Shown one piece after another: positions 31,668 to 42,300 of a DNA stretch of 64,000 nt; the first letter of the stretch is position 1, and the number at the start of each line of letters is the position of its first letter. The notes beneath the pieces are model-generated. The model did not search any database. It had not been told where the DNA came from and saw only the letters and a list, made by a program, of their open reading frames with translations. This stretch comes from Nilaparvata lugens (lineage: Eukaryota; Arthropoda; Insecta; Hemiptera; Delphacidae): assembly GCF_014356525.2 (NCBI RefSeq), contig NC_052516.1, forward strand, positions 25,374,070-25,438,069, in the 5' to 3' direction. The translations under genes and the position numbers were made by a program.

Positions 31668-34475
31668 ATATTGTGGGTTGATTTGAAGAATATCCACCTC
31701 CTCGAACAATGGATCGAATTTACTTCTTCGTATAGGTACTTTCATTAGGACTTTGTTTGAAGGGGCAAGCCAGGTTGGAAGTGCTATACCATTAGATGAT
31801 TGTCTATAGTGTCGGAACATCCTATCATGTGGCGTCTCATTAGTAGCCGTGCACAATAGGGATCGAATAGAATGTAGAGAATCTGGGAGCACAGATTCCC
31901 AATCAGATACATCCAAATTTCTATGCTTCAATGTAAGAGACACTGTGCGCCAAATTGTACCATTTTCTCGTTCGATTTGGCCATTTCCTGGTGCGTTATA
32001 AGGTGATGACATGGAAGTGGCTACTCCTCGATTATGAAGGAATTCCTGCAGCTCTCTGGATTTGAAAGAGGTTCCATTGTCAGTATGTACATAAGAAGGT
32101 AAACCAAATGTGGTAAACAAGTTCACAAGGCACTGAATTACAGTTGATGAATTCATATTCGGACAAGGGTATGCAAACGGAAACCTAGAGTACTCATCAA
32201 TTATTGTCAACAAATATTTGTTTTTAGTTTTTGATGGAAGAGGACCCTTGAAGTCCACGCTTAATCTTTCAAATGGATGTGTCGCCTTTATGAGAGTAGA
32301 TTTCAATTTCTTGAAAAATTGAGGTTTTATGGCATTACATGTTTGACATGAAGAAGTCATTTTTCTGACATCCTCAACTGAATAGGGTAAATTATGAGTT
32401 CTTACCCAATGAATCATTCTGGTCACTCCAGGGTGACACAAGTCACAGTGTAGGGAGTGTAATTTATCGGTTTGAGTTGCATTACACACTCTGGAAAGTG
32501 CATCTGCTACTTGGTTGTCCTTTCCTGGTCTGTAAATTATTTCGTAATTGTAGCATGACATCTCCAATCGCCATCGTTGTATTTTTTCATTTTTTATTTT
32601 ATTTTGATGAGTCATATCAAACATGAATGATACAGAGCGCTGGTCAGTGATAATTTTGAAGAATCTTCCAAGTAAGAAATGTCTCCACTTTTTAAGAGCA
32701 CACACAATAGCAAAAGCCTCTTTTTCAATGGATGAATGTTTACGCTCACTATCATTCAGCTTCTGAGAAAAGAATGCTACTGGACGTCCACACTGTGATA
32801 GGACAGCTGAAATTGAAAAATCAGATGCATCTGTTTCAACCACAAAAGGTTCAAAGTCGTCAATTGTACTAACTACTGCCTTAGAAATCTCAGTTTTGAG
32901 TTGATTGAAGTCAGCTATAGCTTCAGAAGTCAAAGGAAAGGTCTTTGCTGTAAGAAGCCGTTTAGCTTTATCTGAATAATTGGATATCCATTTGGAATAG
33001 TGTGCAAACATTCCAATTGTTCGCTCAAGAGCCTTTCTATTATCTGGGGGTGGAAGATTGAGCAATGGTTTCAGACGTTCAGGGTCAGGAGAAATTGTCC
33101 CATTTTCAATTTTATAGCCAAGCAAGCTTATTGAAGTAAGTGAATATTTGCTTTTTTCTGTATTGATTGTAAAATTATATTTTTGTACTGCATCTAAGAA
33201 TTTTTTGAGATTCAAATCATGTTCCTTCTGATTCTTACCACATATTGTCACATCATCCAGGTATGCATACGTTTTTTCAAGTTTTTCATTATTAATAACA
33301 TTATCAATGACTCGCTGAAAAGTGGGTACACCATCTGTCAGACCAAAAGCAAGCCTTCGAAATTGATACAAACGGCCACATGCCTCAAATGCAGTGAAAG
33401 GTCGATCTTTTTCTCGTAGGGGTACCTGGTGGTAAGCGCTTTTCAAGTCAATAGTGGTGAATACAGAGTTTTTTGAGACCTTAGAAACAATATCTTCAAG
33501 ACTAGGGAGGGGATATGCGTCAAGATGTGTGTATCGGTTAATAGTTTGAGAATAGTCTATTACCATTCGCTTTTTGTGATTTTCGTTCTTCACTACAAAT
33601 GCTTGAGCTCTCCAGGGAGACCTGCTTTCTTCAATAATTCCATCAGCTAGCAGTTTCTCAATTTCTTTCTCCATGAAACTAGTGTCTTCAAGAGAATGCT
33701 TTCGGGATTTAGTAATTATAGGTTTAATGTCTTTAGTTAAAAACTCAAAAAGTGGTGGAGGTTCTATCTTTGCTGGAGCCAGATAATTGATAGTCAATGG
33801 GGGTTTAGTTCCTCCAAATGAAACTCTAAGTTCAGAGTGTTGATTAAGTAAGTCATGTCCTACAATAACATTAGCACACAAATCAGGCAATACACTGAAT
33901 TTTGTTTTGGGGTAATGTTGACCTGAAAATTCTAAATGAGCTACACAATAAAAGGAAATGTTCTTTCTTAGTGATGTTGAAGCCATGGACACTGCACCAG
34001 TTGTAGGGTACATTTCAAGTCCACATTTTTTAGCAAAACAGTGTGAAATAAATGTCTCAGAGCTTCCTGTATCTATCAAAGCAGAAGTAGGAATGTTGTT
34101 TACCTGAGCTTGTACTGTAGCATTTTCAAGAACAGTAGAGGCTGCAATAAGCGCCGAAGATGAAGAAGTTTTAGTAGATTTGCAGACATTTTTCCAATGA
34201 CCTATTTTCTGGCATTTTTCGCATGAGTCATTTAGTGCAGGGCACTGCTGACGTGTTTTATGTCGCTGACGACCACAAAAATAACATTTTTGAAAACTTG
34301 AGCTTCCAGTTTTTACAGCTGACAAATTTGTTTCTTTACATGAATTTTCTGAAGAATTATTTGAAGTGGCATTAAGAGTTATTTCAGAAGAGTAAGAAGC
34401 TGATTGATTTCTGGCAGATTCCAAGGCACGTGCTTTTTCAATAGCTTCATCAAGAGTTAGCTTGTCAAACTCCAA
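31635..34475 (-). CDS. Ty3/Gypsy Gag(3')-Pol, downstream duplicate, intact core
   Basis: This 946-codon frame is open back to the duplication junction near 34620, but its first recognised start is internal. In order: the end of Gag, two zinc knuckles (CYFCGRQRHKTRQQC and CEKCQKIGHWKNVC), an aspartic protease with ALIDTGSSETFIS, reverse transcriptase with TTIDLKSAYHQVPL and the YLDDVTICG catalytic motif, RNase H (VVETDASDFSISAVLS), and integrase with an HHCC finger ending SSCQTC. The integrase DDE core is marked by LSVDFKGPL, VHTDNGTSF and NGQIERENG. It lacks the Gag N-terminus, and its C-terminal tail is cut off by the 41-bp insertion. Confidence 0.88.
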   Translation of the reverse strand: MEFDKLTLDEAIEKARALESARNQSASYSSEITLNATSNNSSENSCKETNLSAVKTGSSSFQKCYFCGRQRHKTRQQCPALNDSCEKCQKIGHWKNVCKSTKTSSSSALIAASTVLENATVQAQVNNIPTSALIDTGSSETFISHCFAKKCGLEMYPTTGAVSMASTSLRKNISFYCVAHLEFSGQHYPKTKFSVLPDLCANVIVGHDLLNQHSELRVSFGGTKPPLTINYLAPAKIEPPPLFEFLTKDIKPIITKSRKHSLEDTSFMEKEIEKLLADGIIEESRSPWRAQAFVVKNENHKKRMVIDYSQTINRYTHLDAYPLPSLEDIVSKVSKNSVFTTIDLKSAYHQVPLREKDRPFTAFEACGRLYQFRRLAFGLTDGVPTFQRVIDNVINNEKLEKTYAYLDDVTICGKNQKEHDLNLKKFLDAVQKYNFTINTEKSKYSLTSISLLGYKIENGTISPDPERLKPLLNLPPPDNRKALERTIGMFAHYSKWISNYSDKAKRLLTAKTFPLTSEAIADFNQLKTEISKAVVSTIDDFEPFVVETDASDFSISAVLSQCGRPVAFFSQKLNDSERKHSSIEKEAFAIVCALKKWRHFLLGRFFKIITDQRSVSFMFDMTHQNKIKNEKIQRWRLEMSCYNYEIIYRPGKDNQVADALSRVCNATQTDKLHSLHCDLCHPGVTRMIHWVRTHNLPYSVEDVRKMTSSCQTCNAIKPQFFKKLKSTLIKATHPFERLSVDFKGPLPSKTKNKYLLTIIDEYSRFPFAYPCPNMNSSTVIQCLVNLFTTFGLPSYVHTDNGTSFKSRELQEFLHNRGVATSMSSPYNAPGNGQIERENGTIWRTVSLTLKHRNLDVSDWESVLPDSLHSIRSLLCTATNETPHDRMFRHYRQSSNGIALPTWLAPSNKVLMKVPIRRSKFDPLFEEVDILQINPQYYYCICIIAYE

Positions 34476-34582
34476 AAGTCTCAGTCTTATCTGATGAGAG
34501 CTGAGGCCCCGGATAAATGAATCACGAATGTATGTTTTCCTATGAGTTTCAGAATCAACATCTGCAAACCCACAATTCTTAC

Positions 34583-36535
34583 TCAGTTGTTGTAAAGCTT
34601 GGTTATATTGGTCAATTGTCTCATTTGAAGAATATCCACCTCCTCGACCAATGGATCGAATTTACTTCTTCGTATAGGTACTTTCATTAGGACTTTGTTT
34701 GAAGGGGCAAGCCAGGTTGGAAGTGCTATACCATTAGATGATTGTCTATAGTGTCGGAACATCCTATCATGTGGCGTCTCATTAGTAGCCGTGCACAATA
34801 GGGATCGAATAGAATGTAGAGAATCTGGGAGCACAGATTCCCAATCAGATACATCCAAATTTCTATGCTTCAATGTAAGAGACACTGTGCGCCAAATTGT
34901 ACCATTTTCTCGTTCGATTTGGCCATTTCCTGGTGCGTTATAAGGTGATGACATGGAAGTGGCTACTCCTCGATTATGAAGGAATTCCTGCAGCTCTCTG
35001 GATTTGAAAGAGGTTCCATTGTCAGTATGTACATAAGAAGGTAAACCAAATGTGGTAAACAAGTTCACAAGGCACTGAATTACAGTTGATGAATTCATAT
35101 TCGGACAAGGGTATGCAAACGGAAACCTAGAGTACTCATCAATTATTGTCAACAAATATTTGTTTTTAGTTTTTGATGGAAGAGGACCCTTGAAGTCCAC
35201 GCTTAATCTTTCAAATGGATGTGTCGCCTTTATGAGAGTAGATTTCAATTTCTTGAAAAATTGAGGTTTTATGGCATTACATGTTTGACATGAAGAAGTC
35301 ATTTTTCTGACATCCTCAACTGAATAGGGTAAATTATGAGTTCTTACCCAATGAATCATTCTGGTCACTCCAGGGTGACACAAGTCACAGTGTAGGGAGT
35401 GTAATTTATCGGTTTGAGTTGCATTACACACTCTGGAAAGTGCATCTGCTACTTGGTTGTCCTTTCCTGGTCTGTAAATTATTTCGTAATTGTAGCATGA
35501 CATCTCCAATCGCCATCGTTGTATTTTTTCATTTTTTATTTTATTTTGATGAGTCATATCAAACATGAATGATACAGAGCGCTGGTCAGTGATAATTTTG
35601 AAGAATCTTCCAAGTAAGAAATGTCTCCACTTTTTAAGAGCACACACAATAGCAAAAGCCTCTTTTTCAATGGATGAATGTTTACGCTCACTATCATTCA
35701 GCTTCTGAGAAAAGAATGCTACTGGACGTCCACACTGTGATAGGACAGCTGAAATTGAAAAATCAGATGCATCTGTTTCAACCACAAAAGGTTCAAAGTC
35801 GTCAATTGTACTAACTACTGCCTTAGAAATCTCAGTTTTGAGTTGATTGAAGTCAGCTATAGCTTCAGAAGTCAAAGGAAAGGTCTTTGCTGTAAGAAGC
35901 CGTTTAGCTTTATCTGAATAATTGGATATCCATTTGGAATAGTGTGCAAACATTCCAATTGTTCGCTCAAGAGCCTTTCTATTATCTGGGGGTGGAAGAT
36001 TGAGCAATGGTTTCAGACGTTCAGGGTCAGGAGAAATTGTCCCATTTTCAATTTTATAGCCAAGCAAGCTTATTGAAGTAAGTGAATATTTGCTTTTTTC
36101 TGTATTGATTGTAAAATTATATTTTTGTACTGCATCTAAGAATTTTTTGAGATTCAAATCATGTTCCTTCTGATTCTTACCACATATTGTCACATCATCC
36201 AGGTATGCATACGTTTTTTCAAGTTTTTCATTATTAATAACATTATCAATGACTCGCTGAAAAGTGGGTACACCATCTGTCAGACCAAAAGCAAGCCTTC
36301 GAAATTGATACAAACGGCCACATGCCTCAAATGCAGTGAAAGGTCGATCTTTTTCTCGTAGGGGTACCTGGTGGTAAGCGCTTTTCAAGTCAATAGTGGT
36401 GAATACAGAGTTTTTTGAGACCTTAGAAACAATATCTTCAAGACTAGGGAGGGGATATGCGTCAAGATGTGTGTATCGGTTAATAGTTTGAGAATAGTCT
36501 ATTACCATTCGCTTTTTGTGATTTTCGTTCTTCAC
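34583..36535 (-). CDS. Ty3/Gypsy RT-RNase H-integrase, upstream duplicate
   Basis: A 650-codon frame nearly identical to the downstream copy from the RT N-terminus to the end of the integrase. It is out of frame with the Gag-protease ORF at 36535-37866 because one G is missing near 36556 (gg here, ggg at 33615). At its 3' end the integrase runs across the duplication junction into Gag sequence in the wrong frame and stops at 34583. Expression would need frameshifting at the lesion. Confidence 0.85.
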   Translation of the reverse strand: MKNENHKKRMVIDYSQTINRYTHLDAYPLPSLEDIVSKVSKNSVFTTIDLKSAYHQVPLREKDRPFTAFEACGRLYQFRRLAFGLTDGVPTFQRVIDNVINNEKLEKTYAYLDDVTICGKNQKEHDLNLKKFLDAVQKYNFTINTEKSKYSLTSISLLGYKIENGTISPDPERLKPLLNLPPPDNRKALERTIGMFAHYSKWISNYSDKAKRLLTAKTFPLTSEAIADFNQLKTEISKAVVSTIDDFEPFVVETDASDFSISAVLSQCGRPVAFFSQKLNDSERKHSSIEKEAFAIVCALKKWRHFLLGRFFKIITDQRSVSFMFDMTHQNKIKNEKIQRWRLEMSCYNYEIIYRPGKDNQVADALSRVCNATQTDKLHSLHCDLCHPGVTRMIHWVRTHNLPYSVEDVRKMTSSCQTCNAIKPQFFKKLKSTLIKATHPFERLSVDFKGPLPSKTKNKYLLTIIDEYSRFPFAYPCPNMNSSTVIQCLVNLFTTFGLPSYVHTDNGTSFKSRELQEFLHNRGVATSMSSPYNAPGNGQIERENGTIWRTVSLTLKHRNLDVSDWESVLPDSLHSIRSLLCTATNETPHDRMFRHYRQSSNGIALPTWLAPSNKVLMKVPIRRSKFDPLVEEVDILQMRQLTNITKLYNN

Positions 36536-37866
36536 TACAAATGCTTGAGCTCTCCAGGAGACCTGCTTTCTTCAATAATTCCATCAGCTAGCAGTTTCTC
36601 AATTTCTTTCTCCATGAAACTAGTGTCTTCAAGAGAATGCTTTCGGGATTTAGTAATTATAGGTTTAATGTCTTTAGTTAAAAACTCAAAAAGTGGTGGA
36701 GGTTCTATCTTTGCTGGAGCCAGATAATTGATAGTCAATGGGGGTTTAGTTCCTCCAAATGAAACTCTAAGTTCAGAGTGTTGATTAAGTAAGTCATGTC
36801 CTACAATAACATTAGCACACAAATCAGGCAATACACTGAATTTTGTTTTGGGGTAATGTTGACCTGAAAATTCTAAATGAGCTACACAATAAAAGGAAAT
36901 GTTCTTTCTTAGTGATGTTGAAGCCATGGACACTGCACCAGTTGTAGGGTACATTTCAAGTCCACATTTTTTAGCAAAACAGTGTGAAATAAATGTCTCA
37001 GAGCTTCCTGTATCTATCAAAGCAGAAGTAGGAATGTTGTTTACCTGAGCTTGTACTGTAGCATTTTCAAGAACAGTAGAGGCTGCAATAAGCGCCGAAG
37101 ATGAAGAAGTTTTAGTAGATTTGCAGACATTTTTCCAATGACCTATTTTCTGGCATTTTTCGCATGAGTCATTTAGTGCAGGGCACTGCTGACGTGTTTT
37201 ATGTCGCTGACGACCACAAAAATAACATTTTTGAAAACTTGAGCTTCCAGTTTTTACAGCTGACAAATTTGTTTCTTTACATGAATTTTCTGAAGAATTA
37301 TTTGAAGTGGCATTAAGAGTTATTTCAGAAGAGTAAGAAGCTGATTGATTTCTGGCAGATTCCAAGGCACGTGCTTTTTCAATAGCTTCATCAAGAGTTA
37401 GCTTGTCAAACTCCAAAAGTCTCAGTCTTATCTGATGAGAGCTGAGGCCCCGGATAAATGAATCACGAATGTATGTTTTCCTATGAGTTTCAGAATCAAC
37501 ATCTGCAAACCCACAATTCTTACTCAGTTGTTGTAAAGCTTGGTTATATTGGTCAATTGTCTCATCTGAAGACTGTTTTCTAGTTGCCAATTTATGTCTA
37601 GCGAATATTTCATTTATTGGTTTTACATATGCAGATTTTAGTGCGTCAATAGCCGAAGTATATGAATTTTTGTCGGCAATTGTTTGATAAACAGAATGAG
37701 ATAGAAAGTTGGTAAGCAACCGCAACTTACTTTCATCATCGATGTCTTCTTCGTCAAAAGATGCGATGAAATTCTCAAAAGTCTTTAGCCAGAAGTTCCA
37801 TTCTTGTAGAGCTGTTGGAGAATTCGGATCACCATCAAACTTGTCTGGTTTCAAAAATTTGTCCAT
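36535..37866 (-). CDS. Ty3/Gypsy Gag-protease, truncated by a 1-nt deletion
   Basis: The ORF starts at the ATG next to MDKFLKPDKFDGDP and encodes a complete Gag (capsid-like helices with WLKTFENFI and the C-terminal zinc knuckles), the protease (DTGSS), and the first RT residues up to SRSPG. The single-base deletion there changes the frame and ends the protein after a few residues. The start is supported by its closeness to the 5' LTR and by the lack of upstream in-frame coding. Confidence 0.85.
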   Translation of the reverse strand: MDKFLKPDKFDGDPNSPTALQEWNFWLKTFENFIASFDEEDIDDESKLRLLTNFLSHSVYQTIADKNSYTSAIDALKSAYVKPINEIFARHKLATRKQSSDETIDQYNQALQQLSKNCGFADVDSETHRKTYIRDSFIRGLSSHQIRLRLLEFDKLTLDEAIEKARALESARNQSASYSSEITLNATSNNSSENSCKETNLSAVKTGSSSFQKCYFCGRQRHKTRQQCPALNDSCEKCQKIGHWKNVCKSTKTSSSSALIAASTVLENATVQAQVNNIPTSALIDTGSSETFISHCFAKKCGLEMYPTTGAVSMASTSLRKNISFYCVAHLEFSGQHYPKTKFSVLPDLCANVIVGHDLLNQHSELRVSFGGTKPPLTINYLAPAKIEPPPLFEFLTKDIKPIITKSRKHSLEDTSFMEKEIEKLLADGIIEESRSPGELKHL

Positions 37867-38020
37867 CGTAACGCGAATTTTCAGTTTTCGTTTCCAGAAA
37901 AGATTTGAAGATTATACATTTGTTGTTGAATAGAAATTGTGAAATAGAGAATAGAAATTGATTGACTCGTATTTGATAAGATGAATTGATTTGATGATTT
38001 TGGATTACTGATCAATAAAT

Positions 38021-38164
38021 TGTAATGAAAAACCTCTGCATTCTAGGCTTTATTGATCAGTAATGAATTCATAACAGATTCAAAATTAGAATAAATAGTT
38101 CAACATCTGATAACAGAAACATAAGAAGAAAACACTAGTCATATGATGATTCAATATCATCACA
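38021..38164 (-). repeat. 5' LTR (144 bp)
   Basis: Same sequence as 31184-31327. The internal region immediately after it (minus strand atttattgatcagtaatcc) should contain the primer-binding site, but I could not assign a tRNA. Confidence 0.9.
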
Positions 38165-38262
38165 TGTCAATACTTGCAGTGCCTGTAGCAGAAGTCTTTG
38201 AGGTGATTCACAGCATTTAATTTGGATTTTCGTTCAATAACAATAATTATTAGTTTCTGAAA
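38165..38262 (+). repeat. SINE-like repeat, right half split by the Ty3/Gypsy element
   Basis: TGTCAATACTTGCAGT followed by gtagcagaagtctttgagg and a ttaataattatt-type tail, as in the copies at 1470, 42850 and 44840. The first five bases are the retrotransposon target duplication. Confidence 0.6.
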
Positions 38263-38421
38263 AATACATTTCAAAAGTTTAAAAAAATAATTAAGCACAA
38301 ATTCAACGTTCTTATTACAAACTAACAAATCCAAGTAAACAAGTTGGTCCTCGTGCTCAAGATGAGATTTACAAATTAATACCTCGGGAGATCATTAATA
38401 ATTGTAATTTGGATTACTCAC

Positions 38422-38539
38422 TTGTGTTTGAACATCTGCATTATCGTTCTTTTTTGAATGACATCTTAAAAAATAAGCCGGCTCAAAATTATGATCAATG
38501 GAAGTCATTGCTAACAACGATTCACTGGATTCACTGTTT
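38422..38539 (-). CDS. LRWD1: LRWD1-like protein, exon preceding the WD40 domain
   Basis: A 118-nt minus-strand exon with acceptor actatcatcaacag and donor GTGAGTAA. It encodes NFEPAYFLRCHSKKNDNADV followed by QTQ. The FL-x-CHSK-x-N segment directly before the first WD blade is a conserved feature of LRWD1, which identifies the exon although it is short. It ends in phase 0, as required by the exon at 29313-29455. The upstream acceptor shows that more exons exist. I could not find the N-terminal LRR exons between here and the divergent gene at 39351, so they may be elsewhere or lost. Confidence 0.82.
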
Positions 38540-39066
38540 CTGTTGATGATAGTAAAAAAGTAACCAGAGTTTAAAACTATTCAAAATTTTTTGTCGAGAA
38601 GTTAATAAGAGGAATCATAAATAAATGTAACTGGTGACTGCCTTGAGAGTTATAAAAGTTAAAAATTACTGAATTCAACTGTTTCAGAATAATTTTAATC
38701 ACTTTAAAAGCAGCAAAGCATTAGGTAAAATTACCGCGAAACGCCAATGATAATTGAGGTTAGAGAAAATGAAAGCAGCTGTTATGTGGAAGAGAACACC
38801 ATGACAGAAAGCCAACTGCAAAACAAAGTGCTGCAAAAAGTTGCAATCAGATAATTTCTTTTTGAATGAGATGATAACTAAATAAATGAATTTGAATAAA
38901 ACTTGATTTTAAATTATTTCTCATTCTCTCATAATGTCAAATTGATTATAATATCATCATTCACAATAAATCTTACATTCAAGTTATGACTAGAAATGAC
39001 TTTATTATACGTAGTGGCAGTGGCATTGGTGTTGATAAATTTAATTTTGAGAGAAATAACAAGATA
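38540..39066. other. Region between LRWD1 exon and the divergent XTBD gene
   Basis: No convincing exon on either strand. An acceptor-like ttttgcag on the minus strand near 38823 precedes a short open frame without recognisable motifs, so I did not call it. Confidence 0.4.
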
Positions 39067-39350
39067 AGAATTAGGTTATGCTATTTTATCAGTCAATTAA
39101 ATTTAGAATTTCACTTGAGTTCAGAATTGATTAATTTTAGTTTAGTTTTGTTTATTGATGGTCAGTGAATATCGTATTATTCCATGCGTTGTAAAATCCG
39201 ACATCAATCCGAAAATATCAAAGGTTGGCTGGCTCTGCAAAGTGTAGATTGAATATCTGGTTATGTTTGGTTATTATGATGTATTTTGAATATTAAGCAG
39301 CAAAATTTGTTTTAATTTGAGTTTCTCTAGGTAAGCTATTGGTTTGTAAG
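39067..39350 (+). promoter_or_regulatory. 5' flank shared with the tandem paralogue
   Basis: About 285 bp upstream of the start codon align with 60886-61171. Shared phrases include aagaattaggttatg, tgtttattgatggtcagtga and ttggctggctctgca. The conserved block includes the 5' UTR and probably the promoter. No clear TATA box at a fixed distance was identified. Confidence 0.55.
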
Positions 39351-42300
39351 ATGTCACTAAGACTAGATTTTGTAGACAAATGGACAGTTGACCAGTATCG
39401 TGATGCTTTAGATACTGATGAACAGTGGGATCTAAAGAGGAGTTTTATGCTAGCTCATTGTGAATCTTTTCCGGTGGAAAGACTTTTGTATTTTACGGAG
39501 ATTTTCTGCAATATTACATTTAAAATGTGCCCCTATCCAGTTTCAATAATGACTCGAATAGAAGAAATGTCAAAAGATGTTTTTACCAGCAAACATGCTG
39601 TACTGCAGAATAGGTTTTATAAGACATTAGTTGAAGTATTGAGGTCCGAACCACAAAGTCATATCAAAAGAGCAACCGGTTATAATGAAACCAGACAACA
39701 AAGTGAAAAGACTCATGATAACTGTACGTCATCGTTTACTAACAGAAATCAAGATTTCTTATATGATCAAGAAAGTGACTCCCGGAATATTGCTGAATTG
39801 AACATTCAAAGCAGTAAAACCTCTTCTATCAAGAGAGGTGGTGTTCTTCAAAACTCTTCACCAATTAGGGAGGATCGTGGATGTAGTATTTTGGATAGAG
39901 CTTTTCATACCATCTATGGTGATTATACATTTCATGAAGATGAGAGTGAATGTGTTGATGATTTTTCCATGACACCAAATTTTCAAAGCATCTCATCAAA
40001 ATCACTTATTTCGCTTCATATTAGTAAGAATCATGAAGAGAAAATTTTAGAATATCATAGTGAAATGTTTAGGGAAGCAGTGGTTAAAGATAACAGTTCT
40101 ATAGGAAAGAGAGATAATGATTTGCCTCTAGAGAATCATTGCCAGTTGCAAAATCCACTTGTCACTGATAACATGATTGAAAGAATAAAAAGTATTCCAG
40201 AGGAACATTGCCAATCAAAGAATCCACTGACCACTTCGAAAACATCTGTACTCCCAGCTTATGATATCAGGAAATCTACAAGTCTAAACAATACAAATCT
40301 TGAGAGCATAAACATTAGGCTGGAAGAAGATAATGGGATAAATCCAGACCATTTTGATTGTGAGAGCCGAGTTGACACTGGAATTAGTGATGATGAAGCT
40401 GATGAACCACTGGTAACAAAACTTATTTCATATCCTATCTTATCAAGTCTAAGCTTTGATTTGTCATCCAAAATCAGATCAATGAAGAGAGATAGAAATT
40501 CTCGTTCTGACCAGAAAGTTCATGAATCCAGAAAAAATAATCACAAAGAGGAAAGATCAGATCGGGCATGCAAGAAAGACGGTAGGTCTGATTCTAGAGA
40601 ACTAGGCAGATATTCTCCAGAACGTGGACATCATAGTAGAAAATACAAATCTCCAGAACGTAGACAACATACTAGAAAATACAAATCCCCAGAACGTGGA
40701 CTTCATAGTAGAAAAGACAAATCTCTAGAACGTTATTCTGATAGAAACAAATTTAGAAAGCTGGATAATGATGACAGATCTATGAAAAGAAGGCGGGATG
40801 ATTCAACTCATCGTAGGTCTCCAGTATCCAGGCATAATAAGCTTAGTAGAAATTCCAACATATCCTATGATGATGAACGTAGAAGAAGGAAGGATAGAGA
40901 TTCTCCAACAAGTGGTGAATATGACGAGCAAAGGTCTTTGAATGATAGACGTCTAGAACCCAGATCACTTTTCAGGAGGCACTCAAATTCAGACTCTGAC
41001 AATGATGGGAGAGATTGCAGGTCGAGGAGAAGATTGGAAAAAGATTCAGAATTTCACAGGGATAGAGACAGAAGATTGAAGGAAATTACTGATACCGACA
41101 GACTTTCCTATGAACAGCGAAGTGGATCAGTTGGAATGGATTATCAACCTCAAGCAAATTTTCATCAACCTCAACCTGATTATCATCAACCACAACCAAA
41201 CAGCTATCAGCCTCCAGTGAACTTCCATCAACCTCTAGGCAACTTTCATCAACCTGAAACTATGTATCCTCAGCCTCAATCCATGTATCCTCAATCTCAA
41301 TCTATGTATCCTCAACCTCAACCCATGTATCCTCAACCTCAACCCATGTATCCTCAACCTCAATCTATGTATCCCCAACCTCAACCCATGTATCCTCAAC
41401 CTATGTATCCTCAATCTCAAGCCAATTTCCATCAACCACAATCGAATTTGTACCAGCCTCAACCAAATTTTCATAACAGCCATCTCAGTGGAGGAATGCC
41501 AAACTGGGGTCAAACAATGCCATCACAGGCAACATTGATGGGGAAGGGACAGAATAGCAAGCTCCCTCCAGGTAAATCTGCAATTACTTCAAGCCATGCC
41601 AAGGCTGTTCCTATAAAAGTGCAAAACGCAGATGTCAACATATTGAAACAGGTTTCAACAACTCAGAACCCAGGTTTGAATGAGGTGGCAAAACTGAACG
41701 AAATTAAGACTATTGCTGCATTAAACACAATACTTACTTGTGGTGGTATTCCACTGAATTTCAACCCTTCCATATTACCCAATGTATCTTTGAATTTGCC
41801 ATTTCAAAATCGAACAAAGATACCCAGTAAACCAGTGTGTTATAAGCACACACCCACAGTGACTCAAACTTCTAAAAAGAACAAGGTAAAACCTCCCACG
41901 TCTCAAAATCAAAAGACTAGTGGAAATGTATCTTCAAGTGCAGCAACAAGTAAACCCGTAGTGTCTCCAGCTCCCAGTAGAAACATGAAAAACCCTTCCC
42001 CATCTCAAAATAAAAATAAAACTACGATTAAAACAGTTTCTCCTAATACGCCTACACTGTCCATATCTTCTAATAAAAGAAAGCTGACTGATGATTTTGG
42101 GGAGATCTCTAACTGGTTGATAACGGTAGATGATGATGAGGGTGATTATGGTATTAGCAGTGAGAAAAAGCTCAAACTAGACAAGCAAGACTCAGACAAA
42201 TGGAAAATTGGACTTTCCAAAGAATCAGTCAAGTTCTATGTTGAAGCAAATATGCGGCCATATCTGAAGAGTGTTCTTGAGATAACATTGCAGGACGTTC

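Larger units (their letters stand above)
31184..38164 (-). mobile_element. Ty3/Gypsy LTR retrotransposon with internal tandem duplication
   Basis: The 6,981-bp element is bounded by 144-bp LTRs that look identical and by 5-bp target duplications TGTCA (31179-31183, 38165-38169). It is transcribed leftward. A purine-rich tract (aaagacgggaagaa) precedes the 3' LTR. Inside, gag to integrase is present once from the 5' side and then again: 31682-34623 is repeated at 34624-37567, an offset of 2,942 bp. Without the duplication the element would be about 4.0 kb. No envelope-like ORF is seen. Identical LTRs imply recent insertion. It lies within an LRWD1 intron in the same orientation as the gene. 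Confidence 0.93.

Noticed and set aside
38700..38830. Possible further LRWD1 exon on the minus strand after ttttgcag
   Set aside because: Only one frame is open. Its sequence shows no LRR or LRWD1 motif, and the donor phase cannot be fitted to the exon at 38422.
41235..41513. Minus-strand ORF with RLRIHGLRL-like repeats (also 63498-63770)
   Set aside because: It is a shadow of the Tyr-Pro-Gln heptad coding repeat on the plus strand.
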